Shown: piece after piece, positions 8,094 through 13,565 of the stretch
How the letters are laid out: each line of letters opens with the position of its first letter
Position numbering within the stretch: position 1 is the first letter of the stretch
From: JBBTQZ01 sp964489135
Lineage (GTDB): Bacteria > Patescibacteriota > Minisyncoccia > Phycocordibacterales > WO2-35-19
Assembly (NCBI GenBank): GCA_964489135.1
Contig: CAZAXK010000010.1
Span: 1 to 16,867, forward strand
Length of the DNA: 16,867 bases
Reading direction: 5' to 3'
The notes under the pieces: generated by a model
What the model saw: only the letters and a program-made list of their open reading frames with translations
What the model was told of the DNA's origin: nothing
The model's database searches: none
Program-made: the position numbers and the translations under genes

Positions 8094-8122
8094 ATTATAC
8101 CAACCTTTCAATAAGTTGGTAA
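8094..8122 (-). promoter_or_regulatory. Promoter and palindromic operator candidate upstream of pilC
   Basis: On the minus strand -35 TTACCA (8117-8122), a 17-base spacer and a perfect -10 TATAAT (8094-8099) lie in the pilB-pilC gap. The inverted repeat ACCAAC (8099-8104) / GTTGGT (8115-8120) fills the spacer and touches both boxes. It is not followed by a U-run on the minus strand, so it does not look like a terminator. The leader to the pilC ATG would be roughly 50 bases. Confidence 0.5.
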
Positions 8123-8145
8123 AAAATATGTTTATAAAATAGAAA

Positions 8146-9897
8146 TTATTCTGAAACAACTCGCAAGACTTCTTCGATGGTTGTCATTCCCTGCGCTGCT
8201 TTGAATATTCCGTCTTCGAGCATCGTTAGCATCCCTTCTTTTTTGGCTTGCAATTCGATATCTTCGGTGGTGCCACCTTTTATGATTATATCTTTGACTG
8301 CGGATGAGACATTGAGGACTTCGTAAATACCTATTCGCCCCTTAAATCCTTCTTCCCCCGCGTCTTTTAGTGGTCGGTAGAATTCTATGTCTTCCCAGTT
8401 GCTGTTCTTGTCGATAACTTTCTCTTCTTTCAAAGATTGGAGCACGACATCGAGATTAACCGCCTTTGATATGGAATCGATCTCGGCCTTAGATAATTTG
8501 TATTTTTCTCTTTTATCGGAAAGTTTGCGTACCAGTCGTTGGCCGATAATTGCATCGAGAGTCGAAATAAGTAGAAACGGCTCCACCTTCATATCGATGA
8601 GGCGAGGTATGGCTCCGGCCGCTGAGTTTGTGTGCAAGGTCGAAAGGACTAAGTGGCCTGTTAGCGAAGCGTTGATCGCAAGGGACGCCGTCTCGCCATC
8701 GCGGATTTCCCCTACCATTATTATGTCTGGGTCTTGGCGGACGAGCGTGCGCAGACCGTTTGCGAAAGTAAGACCAATTTCCGGTTTGACCTGAGTTTGG
8801 TTGATCCTTTTCATCTGGTATTCGACTGGATCTTCGATAGTAGAAATATTTACGTCAGCGGTGTTCAGAATATCAAGCATGGTGTAGAGCGTGGTGGACT
8901 TACCGCTACCAGTTGGGCCGGTCGTCAGGATCATGCCGGTGGTGTGTTGCAGGGCTTTATGCAAAATATCGAGTCCGGCGCCATGGAAGCCGAGTGATTC
9001 CAACGTGAAGCCGGAAACCGATTCTCGCAAGAGGCGCATCACAGTCTTCTCACCATAATAGATCGGCAAGGTTGAAACACGGAAAGATACGCGCTCGCCG
9101 TTCATATCGATCTTGAAGCGACCGTCTTGGGGTAGCCGTTTTTCATCGAGTTTGAGACTGGACAAAACCTTTATGCGGGCGGTAAGCGAGGGCCCGATAT
9201 GTTTAGGCAAGACCATCGCATCGTGCAACAATCCGTCGACTCGATAACGAATAACTATCTGGTCTTCGAGTGGCTCTATGTGAATATCTGAGGCATTTTG
9301 GATGATCGCGTGCTTCAGTAGAGTATCGACAATCCTGACAACCGGTAATTCCTCGGCCAACTTTTTCAAGTCGCTCTCGGACGCTTCCTCACCGGGCATT
9401 TGCTCGGCGATGGCTTTTATTTCGGCTGAGTCTGTTTTTATAAGGTCGCCGAACTCGTCTTGCAAGTTTTTCTGATATTGAAGGAGCGCATAGCGCATTG
9501 ATTCCGAATCAGTAAGACGTGGCAAGATCTTACCGCCCACCTTTTTCTTTATTGAATTAAGTGCTTGTAGGTCGTCAGTATCGAGCATGGCGACCTCGAG
9601 CGAATCATCTTTCTTTTCAAAGGCGATTATATTGTGCTTTCTTGCGATCGGTTCGGGGATCAAGGTCAGAATTTCGTGATCGAGCTTTTGGCCCTTGAGA
9701 TTCACGAAAGGTATGCCAAGGATATACGCTTGCATTCGGCGCAAATCGTCTTCGGAGAACTTGCCTTTCGATACCAGTGTTTCGCCGAGCGGGCGTTTCT
9801 TTTGACCCGCCTCCTTCTCTGCTTCTTCGATCTCGGCGCGCGAAGCCAGTCCAGCATCAATAATGAAATCTCTAATTTGTGAATCTTCTACGTGCAT
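8146..9897 (-). CDS. pilB: Type IV pilus assembly ATPase PilB (GspE family), cysteine-free
   Basis: The 583-residue protein hydrolyses ATP to drive pilus extension at the inner face of the membrane. It has an N-terminal MshEN-type domain (about 1-150), then the secretion-ATPase core: SDIHIEP, Walker A GPTGSGKST, Asp box STIEDPVEY, Walker B with DPDIIMVGEIRDGETA, and His box TGHLVLSTLHTN. The segment that normally holds the zinc tetracysteine (between QRLVRKL and FKGRIGIYEVL) is present, but Ser, Asp, Tyr and other residues stand where Cys pairs are usual, and I see no cysteine in the whole protein. MshEN plus this order favours PilB over PilT. It is the first gene of the pilus block, with a TATAAT box 20 bases before the ATG. 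Confidence 0.94.
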   Translation of the reverse strand: MHVEDSQIRDFIIDAGLASRAEIEEAEKEAGQKKRPLGETLVSKGKFSEDDLRRMQAYILGIPFVNLKGQKLDHEILTLIPEPIARKHNIIAFEKKDDSLEVAMLDTDDLQALNSIKKKVGGKILPRLTDSESMRYALLQYQKNLQDEFGDLIKTDSAEIKAIAEQMPGEEASESDLKKLAEELPVVRIVDTLLKHAIIQNASDIHIEPLEDQIVIRYRVDGLLHDAMVLPKHIGPSLTARIKVLSSLKLDEKRLPQDGRFKIDMNGERVSFRVSTLPIYYGEKTVMRLLRESVSGFTLESLGFHGAGLDILHKALQHTTGMILTTGPTGSGKSTTLYTMLDILNTADVNISTIEDPVEYQMKRINQTQVKPEIGLTFANGLRTLVRQDPDIIMVGEIRDGETASLAINASLTGHLVLSTLHTNSAAGAIPRLIDMKVEPFLLISTLDAIIGQRLVRKLSDKREKYKLSKAEIDSISKAVNLDVVLQSLKEEKVIDKNSNWEDIEFYRPLKDAGEEGFKGRIGIYEVLNVSSAVKDIIIKGGTTEDIELQAKKEGMLTMLEDGIFKAAQGMTTIEEVLRVVSE

Positions 9898-9917
9898 AAA
9901 TTTGCAGTTGAAGATTT

Positions 9918-9923
9918 ATTATA
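9918..9923 (-). promoter_or_regulatory. -10 box of pilB
   Basis: A perfect TATAAT on the minus strand lies 20 bases before the pilB ATG, giving a leader of about 13 bases. The -35 region is AT-rich without a clear match. It sits between the NYN gene stop (9942) and pilB. Confidence 0.5.
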
Positions 9924-9941
9924 GCAGATAAAAATAAACAA

Positions 9942-10475
9942 CTATAAAGAATTGTTTCTTGGTCGTGAGTTACCGAGCAAATATTTGCGCGGGTTGTGGT
10001 CGAGATCGAGAAAATCGTCCGACGCTTCGATGAGTCGCGCTGAGGTAGATTTGCCGAAGGAAACAACTTCCACTTGGCAACCTTGATTGGTTTGTAAATA
10101 TTCTATGAGCGGGACAAAGTCGCCATCTCCGGAGATTATGATTATTGCATCGAGCTTGGGCGCCATCTTTATCGCGTCGACCGCGAGTCCGACATCCCAA
10201 TCCCCTTTCTTTGCGCCACCGGCAAAGATCTGCAAGTCCTTGGTTTTGGTTTCGATACCGAGTTTACCCAAGGCATCGAAAAATCCCCTTTCCTCGCCAC
10301 CCTCTGTGGTGATTACATAGGCGATTGCTCTGATGAGTACTCGGTCGCCGAGTGCATCCTTCAAGACGTTGCCGAAGTTGACGCGGGCTTTATAAATATT
10401 TTTTGCACTGTGATACAAATTTTGCGTATCTATGAAAATTCCGACTCTTTGTTCGGAGTGTTTTATTACTGACAT
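9942..10475 (-). CDS. NYN-domain (LabA/DUF88-type) putative nuclease
   Basis: The 177-residue protein is nearly all one NYN/PIN-like domain. The conserved acidic residues are in place: Asp in IFIDTQNLY at the N-terminus, Asp in DWDVGLAVDAI, and two Asp in ISGDGDFVPLI. Members of this family are metal-dependent RNases or RNA-processing proteins (LabA/DUF88 group); the target here is unknown. The Asn/Arg-rich tail (NSRPRNNSL) could contact nucleic acid. It stands between rpsO and pilB on the same strand, and its ATG is eight bases after TATTAA (10484-10489), so the transcript leader would be one or two bases. Confidence 0.85.
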   Translation of the reverse strand: MSVIKHSEQRVGIFIDTQNLYHSAKNIYKARVNFGNVLKDALGDRVLIRAIAYVITTEGGEERGFFDALGKLGIETKTKDLQIFAGGAKKGDWDVGLAVDAIKMAPKLDAIIIISGDGDFVPLIEYLQTNQGCQVEVVSFGKSTSARLIEASDDFLDLDHNPRKYLLGNSRPRNNSL

Positions 10476-10483
10476 GTTAAAAA

Positions 10484-10489
10484 TTAATA
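10484..10489 (-). promoter_or_regulatory. -10-like element of the NYN gene
   Basis: TATTAA on the minus strand lies eight bases before the ATG. This is a weak match in AT-rich sequence, listed because its position repeats the short-leader pattern of neighbouring genes. Confidence 0.3.
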
Positions 10490-10512
10490 CTAAATAGCTT
10501 ACCTTAGAAAAC

Positions 10513-10543
10513 TCTGCTCTGTATTCTAGAACAAATCAGAGCG
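10513..10543 (-). terminator. Possible terminator of rpsO
   Basis: The inverted repeat GCTCTG (10516-10521) / CAGAGC (10537-10542) lies about 40 bases after the rpsO stop; on the minus strand it is followed by AGAGTTTTC. The stem is only six pairs, the loop is long and the T-run is short, so the call is weak. Confidence 0.3.
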
Positions 10544-10581
10544 AAAATGAAATGATAGACGTTATAAAAACGAGGACAAAA

Positions 10582-10848
10582 TTATTTTTTGAGACCTAGC
10601 TTCTTGATGAGAGCGTTGTATCTCTTGGTATCCTTCTTTTCCAAGTATTTCAAATGGGCTTTTCGATCTGCGACGAGCCCCAAAAGACCTCGGCGAGAGT
10701 GCTTGTCTTTCTTGTTTTTCTTCAAATGTTCGGCTAGATCGTCTATTCGGCGCGACAAAACAGCGACCTGTACTTCCGGACTGCCGGTATCGGTGTCGTG
10801 TATCTTGACCTCCTTTATAATTCTTTGCTTCTTGTTCTTGGTAAGCAT
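10582..10848 (-). CDS. rpsO: Small ribosomal subunit protein S15
   Basis: The 88-residue protein matches S15 over its full usual length (about 89). The signature block DTGSPEVQVAVLSRRI, the HLKKNKKDKHSRRGLLGLVADRK segment that contacts 16S rRNA, and the YLEKKDTKRYNALIKKLGL end are all present. It binds the central domain of 16S rRNA early in 30S assembly. A TTGCAA-17-TAATAT promoter ends six bases before the ATG, so the mRNA is predicted to be leaderless. If so, feedback control through a structured 5' leader, as known for rpsO in several bacteria, could not operate here. It is divergent from the Xer recombinase gene. Confidence 0.97.
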   Translation of the reverse strand: MLTKNKKQRIIKEVKIHDTDTGSPEVQVAVLSRRIDDLAEHLKKNKKDKHSRRGLLGLVADRKAHLKYLEKKDTKRYNALIKKLGLKK

Positions 10849-10854
10849 GGCGCC

Positions 10855-10883
10855 ATATTAGCACAAACCTTTCCCTTTTGCAA
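10855..10883 (-). promoter_or_regulatory. Promoter of rpsO, leaderless spacing
   Basis: On the minus strand -35 TTGCAA (10878-10883), a 17-base spacer and -10 TAATAT (10855-10860) are followed by six bases (GGCGCC) and the rpsO ATG. This is the most complete of the leaderless-type promoters in the window. Confidence 0.6.
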
Positions 10884-10931
10884 TAACAAACCAAAATAGG
10901 TCTTTTTGGCCGTTTTATCCCCTCGTCGTGG

Positions 10932-10937
10932 TAAAAT
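10932..10937 (+). promoter_or_regulatory. -10-like element of the Xer recombinase gene, leaderless spacing
   Basis: TAAAAT is followed by six bases (AGGACC) and the ATG at 10944, the same hexamer and spacing as the HIT gene at 740. No clear -35. Confidence 0.5.
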
Positions 10938-10943
10938 AGGACC

Positions 10944-11867
10944 ATGTCACAGACCCTAAGTGAGCTCAAGCGCCAATTTTTGGAGTATATCGAGATCGAA
11001 AAGGGCCGTTCCCTCAATACTATAGAGAATTATGACCGCTATTTGAGCCGGTTTCTTACTTTTATCAAGGATCAAAGTCCAGAAGCCATTACCGACACCA
11101 CGGTCAGAGAGTACCGGCTCTGGCTCAATCGCCAAGTCTCGGGCAATAACAAGAAGACTGGCGAATCTCTCTCTCGTAAAACCCAGAATTACTATCTCAT
11201 AGCTCTACGCGCCTTTTTGAAATATTTAGCAAGGCAGGAGGTCAAAACCCTGCCCGCCGAAAGGATAGAGCTTGCCAAAACACCCGAGCGCTCCCTCGAC
11301 CTCATTACTTCCGAAGAGCTCGATGCACTTCTCGAGGCCCCAAAAGGCGGAGAGCTCAAATCAATGCGAGATCGAGCCATCCTTCACCTACTCTTCTCTA
11401 CCGGACTGCGTGTATCCGAGCTCTGTGCCCTTACTCGAGACATCAACCTGCGAGCTGATGAGCTCTCGGTAAGGGGTAAAGGTGGCAAGGTGCGAGTGGT
11501 TTTCCTCTCTGACACGGCCAAAAAGATGGTCAAGGAGTATCTCGACAAGAGAAAGGACCTCGACGACGCTCTTTTTGTCCAGCTCGATGTCGAGAACAAG
11601 TCCAACCGTGGCAAAATCGGCCCACTTACTAAGCGCTCGGTCGAAAGGATTGTGAAGCATTATGCGATCAAGGCCGGTATTTCCAAAAAGGTCACCCCGC
11701 ACGTCATCCGTCACTGTTTCGCGACTGATCTCTTGGGTAATGGCGCTGATTTGCGCTCTGTGCAAGCCCTGCTTGGCCATGCAAACATCGGCACGACCCA
11801 AATCTATACCCACGTCACCGACCGCCACCTCCGGGACATCCACAAAAAATTCCATAACAAAAAGTGA
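10944..11867 (+). CDS. xer: Xer-type tyrosine recombinase (XerC/XerD family)
   Basis: The 307-residue protein has the usual Xer length and two-part layout: an N-terminal SAM-like core-binding domain (about 1-95) and a C-terminal catalytic domain. The catalytic set is visible: Arg in STGLRVSEL, Lys in GKGGKVR, His-x-x-Arg in TPHVIRHCFATDLL, His in LLGHANIGTTQ and the nucleophile Tyr in IYTHV. Family role: resolves chromosome dimers at dif by strand exchange, often as the only Xer protein in reduced genomes. XerC versus XerD cannot be decided by eye. Codon use differs from neighbours, with very frequent CTC for Leu and C-ending codons. It ends in TGA, and xth starts 13 bases later on the same strand. 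Confidence 0.93.
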   Translation: MSQTLSELKRQFLEYIEIEKGRSLNTIENYDRYLSRFLTFIKDQSPEAITDTTVREYRLWLNRQVSGNNKKTGESLSRKTQNYYLIALRAFLKYLARQEVKTLPAERIELAKTPERSLDLITSEELDALLEAPKGGELKSMRDRAILHLLFSTGLRVSELCALTRDINLRADELSVRGKGGKVRVVFLSDTAKKMVKEYLDKRKDLDDALFVQLDVENKSNRGKIGPLTKRSVERIVKHYAIKAGISKKVTPHVIRHCFATDLLGNGADLRSVQALLGHANIGTTQIYTHVTDRHLRDIHKKFHNKK

Positions 11868-11873
11868 TATCAT
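11868..11873 (+). promoter_or_regulatory. -10-like element of xth
   Basis: TATCAT starts on the base after the Xer stop codon and lies seven bases before the chosen ATG at 11881. This supports 11881 over the ATG at 11872, whose upstream hexamer does not fit. Confidence 0.4.
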
Positions 11874-11880
11874 GATTTTA

Positions 11881-12681
11881 ATGAAAATTATTTCATGGAA
11901 TGTAAATGGCATACGAGCAGTTCATCGAAAGGGGTTATTTTTGCCTTTTGTAGAGAAATACCAGCCGGATATTATTTGCTTGCAGGAAACCAAGGCGGAA
12001 AAGGGCCAAGCCGAGATTGATTTGCCTGAATATGAGGAATATTGGAACAGTGCGAGTAAGAAAGGATATTCCGGTACGGCAATTTTTACTAAAACAAAGC
12101 CCCTTTCGGTATCCTTCGGCATACCAGAAGATATAGCCGAAAAATATGATTTAAAAAATGATGGCTATGGGGACTTAAACAAAGAAGGGAGGATTGTTAC
12201 GGCTGAGTACAAAAACTTCTATGTTGTTTGTGTCTATACTCCAAATTCGAAAGGCGACCTCTCTCGCCTACCATTGCGCCACAAGCAGTGGGACAGAGCA
12301 TTTCTCGATTATATAAAGATGCTCGACAAGAGCAAACCAGTCATTTTCTGCGGAGATCTAAATGTCGCTCATACCGAAAACGATCTTGCGAATCCAAAGC
12401 AGAACGAAGGCGAACACGGGTTTACTAAGGAAGAAAGAGAAGGAATGAACAAGATGATTGAAGCCGGATTCGTCGATACCTTCCGACATTTTGTTCCTAA
12501 TGGTAACGGTCACTATACTTGGTGGACGCCGTGGAGAAACGCCCGCGAGCGAAACATTGGCTGGCGCATCGATTACTTTTTCTCTAGTGAGCGCTTATTG
12601 AGCAAAATCAAAACATCCGAAATTCTTCCGGATGTCTTGGGTTCGGACCACTGCCCTATTTTATTGGAGATAGATTTTTAG
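11881..12681 (+). CDS. xth: Exonuclease III-type AP endonuclease
   Basis: From the ATG at 11881 the protein has 266 residues, a normal ExoIII/APE length, and begins MKIISWNVNGIRA. Motifs in order: QETK (metal-binding Glu), VYTPNS, GDLNVAH (catalytic Asp and Asn), GFVDTFRH, YTWW, NIGWRIDYFF and SDHCPI (catalytic Asp-His). It cuts DNA 5' to abasic sites in base-excision repair, with 3'-phosphodiesterase or exonuclease activity in many members. Longer upstream starts in the same frame run back through the Xer gene and are not plausible. It is convergent with the small secreted protein gene; the two stops overlap by four bases (12678-12681). Confidence 0.95.
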   Translation: MKIISWNVNGIRAVHRKGLFLPFVEKYQPDIICLQETKAEKGQAEIDLPEYEEYWNSASKKGYSGTAIFTKTKPLSVSFGIPEDIAEKYDLKNDGYGDLNKEGRIVTAEYKNFYVVCVYTPNSKGDLSRLPLRHKQWDRAFLDYIKMLDKSKPVIFCGDLNVAHTENDLANPKQNEGEHGFTKEEREGMNKMIEAGFVDTFRHFVPNGNGHYTWWTPWRNARERNIGWRIDYFFSSERLLSKIKTSEILPDVLGSDHCPILLEIDF

Positions 12682-13100
12682 AGCGTACAATTCAAAACAG
12701 GGGTCTTTTTGTAGGCACTGTTGAAGTGCTTTTGTGCCGATTCTGTCTCTTTCCTTCGTCTGGCTAATGCGCGCTCTTTCTCTTTGACTCTTTCCTTTCT
12801 TGCTTTCTCCAATTCTTTTTGTAATTCAACAGTGATGGTGGGTCGGATGGATAGAACGTATGAGTTGGCTGGTAGCGAAATTGCGTACTTCTCTTCCAAC
12901 TTTGCCGAGAGTTGATCTTGATACGTTTTCTCTATTTGCTCAGTGGAAGTTGCTATTTGGAGCTGGACCGAAGCTTTTTCGCGATTGGCGATCGCTTTAG
13001 CTGCTGAAGCCCTGACCTTGTCGCTACAACTAGCAGCAAAAACCTCGTTTCCCATGAGAAACACCAATAGGGCAAACACGGCGAACTTTGTAATTTTCAT
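12678..13100 (-). CDS. Small secreted helical protein with terminal cysteine pair, function unknown
   Basis: I do not recognise the family. The 140-residue protein has a clear signal peptide (MKITKFAVFALLVFLMGNEVFA), probably cut near residue 22 or 23. The mature part is almost wholly helical, with charged coiled-coil stretches, notably a Lys/Arg/Glu-rich run at about 93-120 (LQKELEKARKERVKEKERAL). Only two cysteines exist, Cys25 at the start of the mature chain and Cys138 two residues from its end, so a disulfide could close a helical hairpin. It is alone on its strand between xth and a 465-base gap. A TATATT box lies ten bases before the ATG. Confidence 0.75.
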   Translation of the reverse strand: MKITKFAVFALLVFLMGNEVFAASCSDKVRASAAKAIANREKASVQLQIATSTEQIEKTYQDQLSAKLEEKYAISLPANSYVLSIRPTITVELQKELEKARKERVKEKERALARRRKETESAQKHFNSAYKKTPVLNCTL

Positions 13101-13110
13101 GAATTTTTAA

Positions 13111-13116
13111 AATATA
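13111..13116 (-). promoter_or_regulatory. -10-like element of the small secreted protein gene
   Basis: TATATT on the minus strand, ten bases before the ATG, in AT-rich sequence. Leader of about three or four bases predicted. Weak because many AT hexamers occur here. Confidence 0.3.
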
Positions 13117-13161
13117 AATAACATCCATATTCTATGGCGAGCTTACAAAAATATAAACAGC

Positions 13162-13178
13162 TTTTGTTAATAACAAAA
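13162..13178. repeat. Short inverted repeat next to the RNA candidate
   Basis: TTTTGTT (13162-13168), three bases, AACAAAA (13172-13178). On the minus strand it directly follows the terminator-like stem and supplies its T-rich tail. Confidence 0.4.
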
Positions 13179-13312
13179 CCCCCTACGATGCGGTGGAGGA
13201 AGTTCGCATACACGGGGGTTTTTGGACTCCCAATGAAGGGAGCAAAAGAACACGTTCCCAACCCCTCTTTTGCACACAATGGATACTTACGGGCAAAAGC
13301 GGAGTTGGGATA
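13165..13312 (-). ncRNA. Candidate structured RNA of about 150 bases, three hairpins
   Basis: Within the 465-base gap 13101-13565 I see three consecutive stems. Stem 1 pairs 13256-13273 with 13293-13310 (TCCCAAC/GTTGGGA and CTTTTGC/GCAAAAG plus two pairs between). One C-A mismatch on the plus strand becomes a G-U pair on the minus strand, favouring minus transcription. Stem 2 pairs 13220-13231 with 13238-13247 (TTTTG/CAAAA, CTCCC/GGGAG, two-base bulge). Stem 3 pairs AAAACCCCC (13175-13183) with GGGGGTTTT (13214-13222) around ATGCG/CGCAT, and on the minus strand ends in GGGGGTTTTGTTATT like a terminator. I could not match it to tmRNA, 6S, SRP, RNase P RNA or a known riboswitch. No clear promoter. 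No conserved ORF in the stretch. Confidence 0.45.
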
Positions 13313-13467
13313 AAAGCAAGTTTCAGTAAAACACCGGAGTTGTAGAGATGGATTCCATATCTCATTTTCTAAAAATAAAAAATGTTGAAGATATATATGA
13401 CCCAGTTCTCTCGTCTTACCAAATACTTCTTTTGTTGTAGACGTCTAGGTATTCCAATGAACCAATT

Positions 13468-13495
13468 GCCGATTGTCTTATAAAAAATTATCGGC
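13468..13495. repeat. Inverted repeat GCCGAT / ATCGGC
   Basis: Six-base arms at 13468-13473 and 13490-13495 with a 16-base AT-rich loop. It lies about 70 bases past the cca stop. No U-run after either arm; role unknown. Confidence 0.35.
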
Positions 13496-13510
13496 GCCTG
13501 CAAACATTTT

Positions 13511-13539
13511 ATGTCCTTTACAAAAAGTGTAAAGGACAT
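13511..13539. repeat. Perfect 12-base inverted repeat with 5-base loop
   Basis: ATGTCCTTTACA (13511-13522), loop AAAAG, TGTAAAGGACAT (13528-13539), 27 bases past the cca stop. The stem would be stable but is not followed by a T-run on either strand, so it is not a typical intrinsic terminator. It could be a binding site for a dimeric protein or an RNA 3'-end stabiliser of the cca transcript. Confidence 0.6.
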
Positions 13540-13565
13540 TCTGTGGATATCTTTTTAAGACACAT

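Noticed and set aside
8099..8120. Palindrome between pilB and pilC as a pilB terminator
   Set aside because: On the coding strand the T-run is before, not after, the stem, and a perfect TATAAT follows; operator or promoter role fits better.
10849..10943. Structured S15-binding leader (autoregulatory) upstream of rpsO
   Set aside because: The promoter -10 ends six bases from the ATG, leaving no transcribed leader to fold.
11662..11880. Longer N-terminus for xth (start at 11662)
   Set aside because: The added residues are an out-of-frame reading of the Xer gene end; the ExoIII family starts at MKIISWNVNG, and a -10-like box fits 11881.
13097..13365. Two small minus-strand ORFs in the gap
   Set aside because: They overlap each other in different frames, run across strong RNA stems, and show no signal, domain or start context.
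13511..13539. The perfect palindrome as a dif site for the Xer recombinase
   Set aside because: Arms are 12 bases with a 5-base centre and lack the dif inner TAA...TTA pattern; a dif site would also be expected far from parS.
13542..13550. DnaA-box-like sequence (reverse of ATATCCACA), and another at 15451-15459
   Set aside because: Each has one mismatch to TTATCCACA and they stand alone 1.9 kb apart; no cluster or AT-rich unwinding region with it, so no origin is called despite the parS-like sites.
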